Of a stretch of DNA of 64,000 bases, positions 34,818-43,546 are shown in pieces. The notes below the pieces were generated by a model. The model did no database searches and was not told where the DNA came from. It saw only the letters and a program-made list of their open reading frames with translations. The stretch spans positions 2,742,001 to 2,806,000 of the forward strand of contig NZ_CP126115.1 of assembly GCF_030123505.1 (NCBI RefSeq). The letters are read 5' to 3'. The stretch is from Neobacillus sp. YX16 (GTDB taxonomy: Bacteria; Bacillota; Bacilli; Bacillales; Cytobacillaceae). Numbering within the stretch: the stretch's first letter is position 1; the number at the start of each line of letters is the position of its first letter. Made by a program: the position numbers and the translations under genes.

Positions 34818-34860
34818 AAAGGATACAAAAGGTGAGAGTAAAGCCTACTGTATCTTTTTT
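34818..34860 (+). terminator. Rho-independent terminator
   Basis: AAAGGATACA and TGTATCTTTT form the outer stem with an inner AGG/CCT pairing, followed by TTT. Confidence 0.6.
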
Positions 34861-34959
34861 GTGAGCAAAATCATTTAAAAATGAAGTGAGAATTTTATTG
34901 AACTCAGGGAAGAATTTTTATGAGCAATAAGTACCATTATAATAATATTGGAGGTGTGA

Positions 34960-35562
34960 ATGATGGGTTTTTTAGACAAACTATTTGGGAATCAAACAAA
35001 GGAGGAAAAGACGGTGACAAATGAAAAAGTAAAAATTGGAATTATATTAGGCAGCACACGTCAAGGGCGCGTTAGTCCTCAAGTAGGGGAATGGGTAAAA
35101 GGAATTGCCGACAAACGAACGGACGCCAATTATGAAATTGTCGATATTGCTGATTTTAATCTACCCTTTTTAGGAACTACCGATGGATCAGAACCTGGAA
35201 TTGGTGCTTGGAATGGGAAACTTGCTGAACTAGATGGATTTGTATTCATCGTTCAAGAATACAATCACAGTATTACAGCTGCTTTAAAAAATGCTCTTGA
35301 TTTTGCTCGTGAAGCTTGGAACGACAAAGCAGCAGGTATCGTAAGTTACGGTTCTACCGGCGGGGCACGTGCAGCTGAGCATTTACGTGGAATCTGCGGT
35401 GAATTGAAGATTGCTGACGTTCGTACGCATCCAACATTGAGCTTATTTACCGACTTTGTGAATGGGTCTGAATTCAAACCACAAGATTTACATCTTAATA
35501 ATGTCAATGCCATGCTTGGTGAAGTGGAGCAATGGAGTAGAGCATTAAAAAATGTACGATAA
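34960..35562 (+). CDS. NADPH-dependent FMN reductase family protein
   Basis: A 200-residue flavodoxin-like reductase. The FMN phosphate loop is ILGSTRQGRVSPQ (about 29-41) and the second flavin contact is VQEYNHSITAALKNALDF. Relatives reduce quinones, azo dyes or chromate with NAD(P)H. An N-terminal extension of about 22 residues (GFLDKLFGNQTKEEK...) precedes the fold and could be a localisation or binding tag. TTGGAGGTG lies upstream; ATG 34963 is equally plausible. Confidence 0.83.
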   Translation: MMGFLDKLFGNQTKEEKTVTNEKVKIGIILGSTRQGRVSPQVGEWVKGIADKRTDANYEIVDIADFNLPFLGTTDGSEPGIGAWNGKLAELDGFVFIVQEYNHSITAALKNALDFAREAWNDKAAGIVSYGSTGGARAAEHLRGICGELKIADVRTHPTLSLFTDFVNGSEFKPQDLHLNNVNAMLGEVEQWSRALKNVR

Positions 35563-35729
35563 TACTGAAGTACTAGCGTATTGGTCGAATTAATAATGCA
35601 GCGGGTTTCATATTTTGAAGTCCGCTGTTTTTGTTTGTGAGTAAAAGAAATTTTGATATCAATTTGAAAAAATAACAATATTCATTCATACTTGGATATA
35701 AATATTTATGAAACGAAGGGTTCCGTTCT

Positions 35730-36260
35730 ATGCATATGAATGATTTACAAAAATGGGTGTCCAAACTTGGACTTTCTCCACATCCTGAAGGTGGGTATTA
35801 CAAAGAAACTTTTAAGTCAGAAGAACATATTAGTGACAACGAATTATCCGTAAATTACGAGGGTAAACGTAAGCTTTATACGAGTATTTATTTTCTTTTA
35901 ACCTCTGATGTTGTGTCACATTTTCACCGTCTTAAATCAGATGAGCTTTGGTACTATCACGGTGGCAGTTCTTTAAGTATTCATGTAATTGATGAAACAG
36001 GAAAATATCAGGAAATAAAGCTGGGAATGAATCTTGATGCTGGCGAAGTACCACAATTCTTAGTGAAGAAGAATTCTATATTTGGTTCATCTGTATCAGA
36101 AATGGATACATGTTCACTGGTGGGATGTATGGTTTCCCCTGGCTTTGAATTTCAAGACTTTGAACTATTTACACAGGAAGAGCTTTTGCAAAAATATCCG
36201 CAACATAAAGAAATAATCTTGAAATTAGCCTACCAACAGCTGCCAAGTTCTTCGGAATAA
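35730..36260 (+). CDS. DUF985 cupin protein
   Basis: A 176-residue single cupin (Cupin_5/DUF985). The first metal box shows SHFHRLKSDELWYYHGG and an early HPEGGYYKETF is typical of the family, some of whose members bind sugar-like ligands. The function is unknown. AAGGG precedes ATG 35730 by nine bases; ATG 35736 is also possible. It is a single-gene unit. Confidence 0.8.
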   Translation: MHMNDLQKWVSKLGLSPHPEGGYYKETFKSEEHISDNELSVNYEGKRKLYTSIYFLLTSDVVSHFHRLKSDELWYYHGGSSLSIHVIDETGKYQEIKLGMNLDAGEVPQFLVKKNSIFGSSVSEMDTCSLVGCMVSPGFEFQDFELFTQEELLQKYPQHKEIILKLAYQQLPSSSE

Positions 36261-36316
36261 TTATCGAGGAGTATAAATGTGGCTTTTAGAAATAGGTTGA
36301 ATTTATTTAGCATTGA

Positions 36317-36373
36317 TTACATAAAAGTACAAATCGGAATCAAGATGGCGATTCTAAACATGAACTCGCGCAT
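36317..36373 (-). CDS. Candidate micropeptide (18 aa), hydrophobic
   Basis: On the minus strand GGAAGGGAGG lies seven bases before an ATG opening an 18-codon frame, MREFMFRIAILIPICTFM. The peptide is a short hydrophobic helix with a basic start, as seen in small membrane peptides. A TATACT hexamer lies upstream at an acceptable distance. Only the size makes it uncertain. Confidence 0.4.
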   Translation of the reverse strand: MREFMFRIAILIPICTFM

Positions 36374-36527
36374 GAAACATCCTCCCTTCCAAATTCATCC
36401 TAGTTACTTTCAGTATAGGAGAGATATGTTAAGACTCAGTTGTTGAATTGTAAATTTTTTGTCAATAATAGGATAAATCACCATGCATTAATTTAAAAAC
36501 TAGCGTTCTATTTGACCGAACTCCTAG

Positions 36528-36564
36528 TAAATTTCCCCATTGACCATGTCAATGGGGAAATTTA
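36528..36564. terminator. Perfect 16-bp hairpin, possibly a terminator
   Basis: TAAATTTCCCCATTGA (36528-36543) and its exact complement (36549-36564) flank CCATG. There is no T-tract. It may end transcription from either side or be a structured site. Confidence 0.5.
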
Positions 36565-36660
36565 TGATTACGATTTCTAAAAGGATATCCCATAGAATCC
36601 TTTTCTAAATGAAGTAAATAATAACGTTAGATTAGTTAAGAAAATGGGTGAAAGTGTAAA

Positions 36661-38103
36661 ATGGGTGAAAAAGCAATGAAGGGTAAACGGAAAGGATTGT
36701 CTGCATGGCAGCTAACGATGATGGCGTTAAGAAGCGTCATAGGGGGGTCTTTTTTCCTCGGGTCGTCAGTTGCGATTAATGCTGCAGGTCCCTCGATATT
36801 ACTGTCGTATATTTTAGCCGGGAGACTTGTATATCTGATCCTTTTTGCCTTGTCTGAGATGACGGTAGGAAATCCAACAGTCGGATCTTTTAGTACTTTT
36901 GCAGCACGCGAACTAGATTTGTTGTAGGATGGCTATATTGGACAGGTACCATTCTATCGAAGTCGAGTGAAGCTACAGCGATATCATTATTAATTTGCGA
37001 ATGGTACCCAAATGTATCAATTGCCTGGGTAGGTGGTTCGATAATTGTCGCTGTTACACTTTGAACTTACTAGGGGCTGATAAGATAGGTAAGCTTGCAA
37101 GCGGCCTATCTGCAGTGAAAATTTTCGCGATTATCTTTTTTATCCTCACTGCTTTGGTGTTAATTTTAGGATTTATGCCTGGGACACCTGCGATTGGTAC
37201 TGGGGAGTTAGCAAGAGAACCAATAATGCCAGGCGGGATCCAGGGCATTGCCGGAAGTATGCTGCTAGTGGTTTTTGCGTATGCAGGCTTTGAAATCATT
37301 GGCTTAGCCGCAACTGAAACGGAAAACCCAACTGAAACAATTCCCAAAGCGATTCACTATACGGTGTTTTCACTTGTCGGATTGTATATTTTGTATGCAG
37401 CAGTCCTCCTTCCACTTATTCCTACAGCAGACCTAGGCGAAATTGTCAGCCCGATGGTGGCTTCATTAAATCGATGGGGAATTGGCTGGGCGGGGACTGC
37501 GCTTAATTTAGTGTTAATGTCAGCGATCCTTTCAGCCATGCTTGCATGTATTTTTGGGCTGGGAAGGATGGTCAGGTCACTTTCTGATGAAGGGCATGCT
37601 CCTACCTGGCTGAAAGACAAACGAGATGTTCCCTATCGTGGAATTTTATTTTCTGGACTTTCTATGTTAATTGGATTGTTTTTTGGGCTATTGTTTCCTA
37701 GAGCTTATCTGGTATTGATTACTTCGGGAGGATTTGCCTTAATCTTTACCTACGCCATTATCATGGCAAGCCATATTCGTTATCTTAAAAGGGAAGGTTG
37801 TCCACCTGGAGGCATTTGTCAGATGCCAGGGTTTCCTTTAACCTCATGGATTGCATGAATAAGTTTAATCATTATTTTATTGTGTATGCCTTTTATTCCA
37901 GGTCAAACGCAGGACTTGTAACGGGTAGTAGTATGGTTGTTGTGTTTTCCCTCATTTATTATGTGATGTATTATCGGAAACGCACGATTGTGAAGGATAC
38001 AGAAAACGAAGGTCTGTCACTAAGGGATTATCATCCAAGCTTCGCAACAGAGTTATCAGAGGAATTAATAGAAACAGTTGACGAAAGTACCAAGGAAAAA
38101 TAA
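36661..38103 (+). pseudogene. Decayed amino-acid permease (APC family)
   Basis: Three frames together spell one APC-superfamily permease. Piece one (36661-36927) has the N-terminus GLSAWQLTMMALRSVIGGSF. A frameshift near 36920 moves to VVGWLYWTGTILSKSSEATA, another near 37062 moves to LNLLGADKIGKLASGLSAVK. The long middle ends at TGA 37856-37858, an in-frame nonsense codon followed by ISLIIILLCMPFIPGQTQD. A last frameshift near 37910 leads to AGLVTGSSMVVVFSLIYY. Three frameshifts and one nonsense codon exclude function. Confidence 0.85.
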
Positions 38104-38163
38104 ACTGAAAGAGGTTTCTTTTCTTTTATAAAATCAGAAAACTTAAGGGTGAAGGCAAAAAGT

Positions 38164-39906
38164 ATGGCACAAAAAGAACCTCTTTTAGCATTTGAATTTG
38201 CAGACTCGAACGGAAATATAAAACCATTTACATTTCAAAACCCTGTCAGTGTAATTACTGCATCCAAGGTGGAAGATGTTTTACCTAGTTTCCAGCTTGT
38301 TCAAGAAGCTGTTGATAAAGGGTATTACGCTGCCGGATTTCTATCATATGAAAGTGCACCAGCCTTTGATCCAGCATTTAAGGTCAAGAGTGGGGGCTCA
38401 TTTCCTTTGCTCTGGTTTGGCATTTTTTCAGACCCTGAACATTCTCAACTTAGCAGTTCAGGAGAATTTACCGTATCTGATTGGAAACCATCAATATCGA
38501 TGGACGAGTACAATCAAGGAATTACCTCTATAAAAAAATCCATACAGTTTGGTGATACATACCAGACAAATTATACCATTCGTCTCCATTCACAATTTAA
38601 AGGGGATGAGCTAGCTTTTTATAATAGGTTAAGGCAGGCGCAAAACTCTAATTATTGTGCTTATATACATACGGGTGAACATAGTATTTTGTGTGCTTCA
38701 CCAGAATTGTTTTTTCACTTGGATCAAGGAAAAGTTACGACTCGTCCCATGAAAGGGACAATAAAAAGGGGAGCATCTTTTGCTGAGGATGCTTCTAACG
38801 CAGAATGGCTATATCAATCGGAGAAAAATCGTGCAGAAAATCTTATGATTGTCGATTTGCTGCGAAATGATCTTGGAATGATTGCTCAATCTGGCAGCGT
38901 TAACGTTGAAAAAATCTTCGAAATTGAACAGTATCCAACTGTCCATCAAATGACTTCTACGATTTCAGCCAAGGTTTCGGAAACGACAAGCTTTGTTGAT
39001 ATCTTTAAAGCTCTTTTTCCATGTGGATCGATTACAGGAGCACCAAAGATAAGTACCATGAACATCATTGCAGACTTAGAAAATGAACCTCGTGAAGTAT
39101 ATTGCGGGGCAATTGGGTATATTACGCCAAACAAGGAAGCTATTTTTAACGTACCGATTAGAACAGTTCTTATTGACCATCAAACCGGAAGTGCCGTTTA
39201 TGGTGTAGGTGGAGGAGTAACCTGGGATTCGACATCGGAAGGGGAATACCATGAAATTCTTGCGAAAGCAAAGCTGTTAGAAGAAAAACCGACAGAATTC
39301 CAATTATTAGAAAGTTTACTGCTTGAAAATGGAGATTATTTTTTGCTGGAAGAGCATCTCAAACGGTTAGAGAATTCAGCTCGATATTTTGGGTTTCGAT
39401 ATCAAACTGAAAAAATAGAAAGTTCTTTAAAGGAGTTTGGAGAAAATAATCCTACCGGGTTGTTAAAGGTTCGATTACTAATAGCGAAAAATGGGGATTT
39501 GACGATAGAAGGTCAGATAATCACTCAACAGAATGTCGTATTGAAGGTAAGCCTAGCGGAAGAACCTGTCGATAAAACAAACCTATTTTTATATCATAAA
39601 ACAACCAATCGCGAGGTTTATGCAAAGTATCAAAAGCAAAAGTCACAAGAAGCATTTGATGTTCTGCTATGGAATCAAGAAGGTGAATTAACTGAATTTA
39701 CAAATGGCAACATCGTTATAGAAATTGAAGGTACCTTGTGGACCCCTCCGGTAATGAGCGGTTTATTGTCGGGAACTTTTCGTGATAGATTACTGCAAAT
39801 AGGGGAAATTCACGAAAAAACACTCACAAAATCAGATTTGAAAAAGGCAACAAGAATCTGGTTTATCAATAGTGTCCGGAAATGGAAAGAGGTTCAATTT
39901 ATCTAA
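38164..39906 (+). CDS. PabB-PabC fusion: aminodeoxychorismate synthase component I plus lyase
   Basis: A 580-residue bifunctional enzyme for p-aminobenzoate, a folate precursor. Residues 1-375 are a chorismate-binding domain with TRPMKGTIKRG, DLLRNDLGMI and GSITGAPKISTM. Residues 380-580 are a class IV aminotransferase-like lyase with the PLP lysine in LYHKTTNREVY. The first half makes aminodeoxychorismate with ammonia from a PabA subunit; the second releases pyruvate. No pabA is adjacent. ATG 38164 follows GAAGG; GTG 38149 is less likely. Confidence 0.88.
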   Translation: MAQKEPLLAFEFADSNGNIKPFTFQNPVSVITASKVEDVLPSFQLVQEAVDKGYYAAGFLSYESAPAFDPAFKVKSGGSFPLLWFGIFSDPEHSQLSSSGEFTVSDWKPSISMDEYNQGITSIKKSIQFGDTYQTNYTIRLHSQFKGDELAFYNRLRQAQNSNYCAYIHTGEHSILCASPELFFHLDQGKVTTRPMKGTIKRGASFAEDASNAEWLYQSEKNRAENLMIVDLLRNDLGMIAQSGSVNVEKIFEIEQYPTVHQMTSTISAKVSETTSFVDIFKALFPCGSITGAPKISTMNIIADLENEPREVYCGAIGYITPNKEAIFNVPIRTVLIDHQTGSAVYGVGGGVTWDSTSEGEYHEILAKAKLLEEKPTEFQLLESLLLENGDYFLLEEHLKRLENSARYFGFRYQTEKIESSLKEFGENNPTGLLKVRLLIAKNGDLTIEGQIITQQNVVLKVSLAEEPVDKTNLFLYHKTTNREVYAKYQKQKSQEAFDVLLWNQEGELTEFTNGNIVIEIEGTLWTPPVMSGLLSGTFRDRLLQIGEIHEKTLTKSDLKKATRIWFINSVRKWKEVQFI

Positions 39907-40083
39907 TCAAGATTCTGGAATAAGCAAGCATTGAAAAACACGTAAAAAGCATGATATTATGTATCAATCAGTCAGTGTGTAGCGATAGAGTGGGTTTAAA
40001 ATGCGTCTTTGTAAAACTGTATTAATTTTTGTTTCACAACTACGTCTGCCATCTGAAATAGATTTTTGGAGATGACAAACAAT

Positions 40084-40581
40084 ATGCATGGAGAAACAAG
40101 ACTTCCTCATAATGCCAAAGAGGGGATATTATTTATGTTGATTATTTCGATAATTTCCGTAAATATTATAGCGCCAATCATTATAGGATTAGAACGCGGG
40201 TTTAGCAAGGAAGTTTATTTTGAAACATTAAAGCTTATTCCGTTTATGTGGGTTATAGTTGTCCTATTAGTAAGATTCGTTGCAGGTCCGCTTGTAGGTA
40301 AGGTAATGCCTAAATTTGTGGGACAGACTGATGGATTTAATGCCAGAGTATTGTTAAATATTTTGTTAAATGTTACAGTGTTATCTTTATTGTTATCAAT
40401 CATCGGAACATGGGTTGGCATGAAAGAAGTAAGTATGGAACCCATTCAAAACTTTCTTCATATCTGGCCAAGAAATTTTGGAATAGCTTTTTGGGTTGAA
40501 ATGTTGATCGCCCAGCCTATAGCTAGATTTGCTATGAAAAAATTACATCATAGACAAGCGCGTAAAGCTGTAAATAAGTAA
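40084..40581 (+). CDS. DUF2798-like membrane protein
   Basis: A 165-residue membrane protein with four hydrophobic segments arranged as two similar pairs, the pattern of DUF2798: EGILFMLIISIISVNIIAP then later NILLNVTVLSLLLSIIGTW. The function is unknown. The start is uncertain: ATG 40084 is 12 bases after GGAG, ATG 40072 abuts it, and TTG 40066 precedes it. It is a single-gene unit with a terminator. Confidence 0.65.
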   Translation: MHGETRLPHNAKEGILFMLIISIISVNIIAPIIIGLERGFSKEVYFETLKLIPFMWVIVVLLVRFVAGPLVGKVMPKFVGQTDGFNARVLLNILLNVTVLSLLLSIIGTWVGMKEVSMEPIQNFLHIWPRNFGIAFWVEMLIAQPIARFAMKKLHHRQARKAVNK

Positions 40582-40608
40582 TACAATAAACTTTAGAAAT
40601 CATAGATT

Positions 40609-40636
40609 GTCGATTGGTTTACGTAAAAAATCAATC
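40609..40636 (+). terminator. Rho-independent terminator
   Basis: GTCGATTG and CAATCGGC pair around a loop and run into TTTTTTG. Confidence 0.7.
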
Positions 40637-40687
40637 GGCTTTTTTGTCCTTACATTCAATCTCTATCTAATAAATCCTTTCTAAAAG

Positions 40688-40727
40688 CTTAAGAATATCT
40701 TAAGGATTCTATGAAACTTTTCTTAAG
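40688..40727 (+). promoter_or_regulatory. Three phased CTTAAG boxes
   Basis: CTTAAG occurs at 40688-40693, 40699-40704 and 40722-40727, that is at steps of 11 and 23 bases. A TATAGT -10-like hexamer follows at 40738-40743 with no good -35. This layout fits activator sites of OmpR-type response regulators ahead of the gene at 40791. Confidence 0.45.
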
Positions 40728-40790
40728 TTTTTATATGTATAGTATAAACAGAGAAGTTTTCTTGAAAACCTTATTAGGAGGCTGAGGATT

Positions 40791-41399
40791 TTGATAGAAA
40801 AAGAGGTTTATATTCTTTTAACGAATACAGGTTCTTTATTAACAAAACTAATTAAGCTTTATACGAAAAAACCATATAATCATGCTTCAATAGCCTTTGA
40901 TCATAATTTATCAGAGGTATATAGCTTTGGGAGAAAAACAGCCCGAAACCCATTTATTGGAGGGTTTGTTAAGGAAGATGTTAGGGAAGGATTATTCAAA
41001 CAAGCAGACTGTGCTCTTTATTCTATTAACGTAACAGAGAGCCAAATCCAAAAGATGAAGTACAACTTACAAGAAATTGAGACACAAAAGAAACATTATC
41101 GTTATAATTTTTTAGGATTATTCGGTGTTATGTTTAATAAGCCATTAAAAAGAAACAATGCTTTCTTCTGTTCTCAATTTGTTGCCTTTATACTTAAGGA
41201 ATCTACTATCATTCAATTTCAAAAGCCTATTTCACTAATAGCACCATATGATTTCCAATGTGTTCCTAATGTTCATTTAGTTTATGAAGGAAAACTAAAG
41301 AATTACCAAAATGAGAATATAGCAGAAAAGTATTATATTCCTGTTTCGGAAAAAGGTGTTTACTCAAATAGATTGAAATGGCTCAGCTCTATTGTCTGA
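40791..41399 (+). CDS. YiiX/NlpC-P60-like permuted papain-fold protein
   Basis: A 202-residue protein of the permuted NlpC/P60 (YiiX-like) hydrolase fold. The histidine in KKPYNHASIAFD and the cysteine in NNAFFCSQFVAFIL are placed as in active members, where histidine precedes cysteine. Substrates in the family include lipids and peptide-linked amides; none can be assigned. The start is TTG 40791 after AGGAGGCTGAGG. Phased CTTAAG boxes upstream suggest regulated expression. The stop codon lies within a terminator stem. Confidence 0.72.
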   Translation: MIEKEVYILLTNTGSLLTKLIKLYTKKPYNHASIAFDHNLSEVYSFGRKTARNPFIGGFVKEDVREGLFKQADCALYSINVTESQIQKMKYNLQEIETQKKHYRYNFLGLFGVMFNKPLKRNNAFFCSQFVAFILKESTIIQFQKPISLIAPYDFQCVPNVHLVYEGKLKNYQNENIAEKYYIPVSEKGVYSNRLKWLSSIV

Positions 41400-41410
41400 G
41401 TCATTTTATA
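41380..41410 (+). terminator. Terminator overlapping the gene end
   Basis: AATGGCTCAG and CTGAGTCATT form a stem that includes the stop codon, followed by TTATA. Confidence 0.6.
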
Positions 41411-41492
41411 TTAATTGTCCATATCCTCATGATGCTTGTATCGTTTTGAAATGATAAAATATAATCATCTAGAGCAAAAGAGGTCATACGAT

Positions 41493-41783
41493 ATGAACAA
41501 AATAGAGGTTATTTCACGGAGAATACTAGGATGGAAATTGAATCGATGGTATGATCCGGAAAAAGGTGGTTTTATTTATGATTTTAATCCACACGAAAAC
41601 CTTGAGCATGCGCTGTTAATTGTTGAAAGGTTAAAAAACTTAGGCTATACATATACGGAAAAAGGAAATTATGAGGTTTGCTTTAATGAGGTTTGTGAAG
41701 CAGGTAAAACGTTACCTGAAGCCATCACGAATGCAGCATTCTCTCTCGCCGACAATAGCACGATTGCGGATGAATGGTTATAG
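41493..41783 (+). CDS. BC1872-like protein (phage ABA sandwich domain)
   Basis: A 96-residue protein fitting the BC1872 family: MNKIEVISRRILGWKLNRWY, then a FNPHENLEHALLIVERLKNL helix, a short beta pair and a C-terminal AITNAAFSLADN helix. The family occurs in Bacillus chromosomes and phages and lacks a known function. AAGAGGTC precedes ATG 41493; the longer frame has no site. It is a single-gene unit. Confidence 0.65.
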   Translation: MNKIEVISRRILGWKLNRWYDPEKGGFIYDFNPHENLEHALLIVERLKNLGYTYTEKGNYEVCFNEVCEAGKTLPEAITNAAFSLADNSTIADEWL

Positions 41784-41815
41784 AGAAAGTAAATATTTGC
41801 GGACAAATCGTATAA

Positions 41816-41857
41816 AAGCCCAATTACTCGAGATAATTTCGAGCATTGGGCTTATTT
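41816..41857. terminator. Bidirectional terminator
   Basis: AAGCCCAAT/ATTGGGCTT and the inner CTCGA/TCGAG form a long stem between convergent genes, followed by ATTTTAT. Confidence 0.75.
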
Positions 41858-41861
41858 TATA

Positions 41862-42179
41862 TCATCCCTTTATTGCTTCATGCTTAAATCCACTCTGGGT
41901 AGCATAGACTTCATACCATTCATATTTCGGAGCTTTAAACCATTCGTATTTAGGTAAATACACTAAGTATCTTGTATGGCCATCAGCATCAAGAAGGGTT
42001 TTAAAGATGGTAAAAGTACCAAATCCAAAGGTTCTATCTAAATAACCTTCCATTCCGTCTCTTATAATATTTTTCTTCTCTTCTTTTTCTTGCTTATGTA
42101 GCTCCATCACACCATCAATAAACATACTCATCAAAACCAACGTAATTAGAATTAGAACGAAAATCAATAATTTTAACAA
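41862..42179 (-). CDS. Membrane-anchored hypothetical protein (105 aa)
   Basis: A 105-residue protein with one N-terminal hydrophobic helix (3-22), a charged coil (28-42) and a C-terminal globular part rich in aromatic residues with the tandem motif KYEWFKAPKYEWYEV. TTG 42179 follows AGGAGG at nine bases. No family is recognised. The start and the ribosome binding site are clear. Confidence 0.6.
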   Translation of the reverse strand: MLKLLIFVLILITLVLMSMFIDGVMELHKQEKEEKKNIIRDGMEGYLDRTFGFGTFTIFKTLLDADGHTRYLVYLPKYEWFKAPKYEWYEVYATQSGFKHEAIKG

Positions 42180-42347
42180 TAGAACATCCTCCTAGTTATT
42201 TTTGATGATTCAATATTATTTTACATTGGTAAGATTGCAGAAGATGTGATAAATATAACAAGGGAGGTACATGTGTATTTATATTTTTTAAATTTTAATT
42301 GAAAAAAGGCCAACACCATGTTTGTGCTAACCTTTGGTTAGGTATGA

Positions 42348-43355
42348 TTATTCACCTTTAATAATATTGGAGCGATCTTCCATTTGTGGCGGTTCCTCAA
42401 ACCAGCCGTTCTTAATCTTTAGCTTAATTCCTTCCTGTGCGTAGAAATAAACATCTTTGGCTAAGAAGGTTGATTTTACGGAAATATCCTTCCTCATACT
42501 AAAATAAGTACCGAAACTATTTCCTACTAAACCAAATCCATTGAGCAGGTAAATACAGTGCATCATCAGCTTATCAGAAAATGGAGATACAGTTGATGTT
42601 GTTACCGTGCCTCCAGAAGTAGCTGAAATCTGAACATCGCTCTCAAGAAGAATGTCTTGCATAACTTTGATTTGTTTCTTAGCAAGCACTTTTCCTTTTA
42701 CGAAATATTCCTTAACCTCTTTGTTTTTTGCACATTGAGCAAAACCTGTAATCAGCTGAAGTCCAATATTATTTGTCTCAATCCCATGGTGAAGAATCCC
42801 AAGCTCAATGTCATTTAAAGCTCGTTTATCCCCAAAAGGATTTAAACCATCCAGGTAGCTTTTGTTTTTTATAAATTCATTTGTTTTTGGCATCGTTACT
42901 TTTGGCGGTAGAGTAAGTATCCCTCTTTCTAGTAAGTAAAGGGTAGACAATTTATAAATTTTCTGTGTGACTGAGGTTAGTCCCTCATAAATTTGCATAA
43001 CTTTGTCATTATAAGCCATATTCATATTAATGGTGTACATGCCCATACTTACTTCTTTTAATACTCGGACAAACATTACATCGAACCCATTATCGAATAA
43101 CTTAGGAGCTTCTAAATTAACATCTTCCTTTGTATAGCCAATTGGTTTCACCATTCCTTGATCTCTAAATATCTGTTCCATTTGTAATACATAGAAATTT
43201 AACTCCTGCCACAAACCACCAAGAATATTTGTGGCTTGTTGGTCATCTGACTTTTCGATAAAGTGTTCCAACATTCTCATAATAAGGGTTTTTTCACCAT
43301 ATGTAAGCCACAATGTTCCAATCTCTGAAGCGCTTATAGGGTTTGTTAATATCAA
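42348..43355 (-). CDS. DUF3231 family protein, copy 4
   Basis: A 335-residue DUF3231 protein, the most divergent of the four copies. It retains ISASEIGTLWLTYGEKTLI, GFAQCAKNKEVKEYFVKGK, SPFSDKLMMH and the ending WFEEPPQMEDR, although the acidic EDGANIMI motif of other copies is altered to QEGIKLKI. TTG 43355 follows AGGAGG at eight bases. It is a single-gene unit. The role is unknown, with spore coat as the leading family-based guess. Confidence 0.83.
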   Translation of the reverse strand: MILTNPISASEIGTLWLTYGEKTLIMRMLEHFIEKSDDQQATNILGGLWQELNFYVLQMEQIFRDQGMVKPIGYTKEDVNLEAPKLFDNGFDVMFVRVLKEVSMGMYTINMNMAYNDKVMQIYEGLTSVTQKIYKLSTLYLLERGILTLPPKVTMPKTNEFIKNKSYLDGLNPFGDKRALNDIELGILHHGIETNNIGLQLITGFAQCAKNKEVKEYFVKGKVLAKKQIKVMQDILLESDVQISATSGGTVTTSTVSPFSDKLMMHCIYLLNGFGLVGNSFGTYFSMRKDISVKSTFLAKDVYFYAQEGIKLKIKNGWFEEPPQMEDRSNIIKGE

Positions 43356-43546
43356 TACCTGTACCTCCTGTTAATGTGTTCAAAATATACAATTATCCTT
43401 AATTTACCCAATTTTGTATAAAAATCATTATTTTTACAAAAAAGTTATTTTAATAAAATATTTTCTACAGACCCTGTCCTTTTTTGCATTTCATATATAT
43501 ATATAAGGTGAAAGAAATGGGATCTGAAAAAAGGGAGGATATTAGT

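Larger units (their letters stand above)
36261..36660. other. Intergenic region with micro-ORF and hairpin
   Basis: About 400 bases. It contains a leftward 18-codon ORF with a strong ribosome binding site (36317-36373) and a perfect 16-base hairpin (36528-36564). The rest is AT-rich with no recognised gene. Confidence 0.5.
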
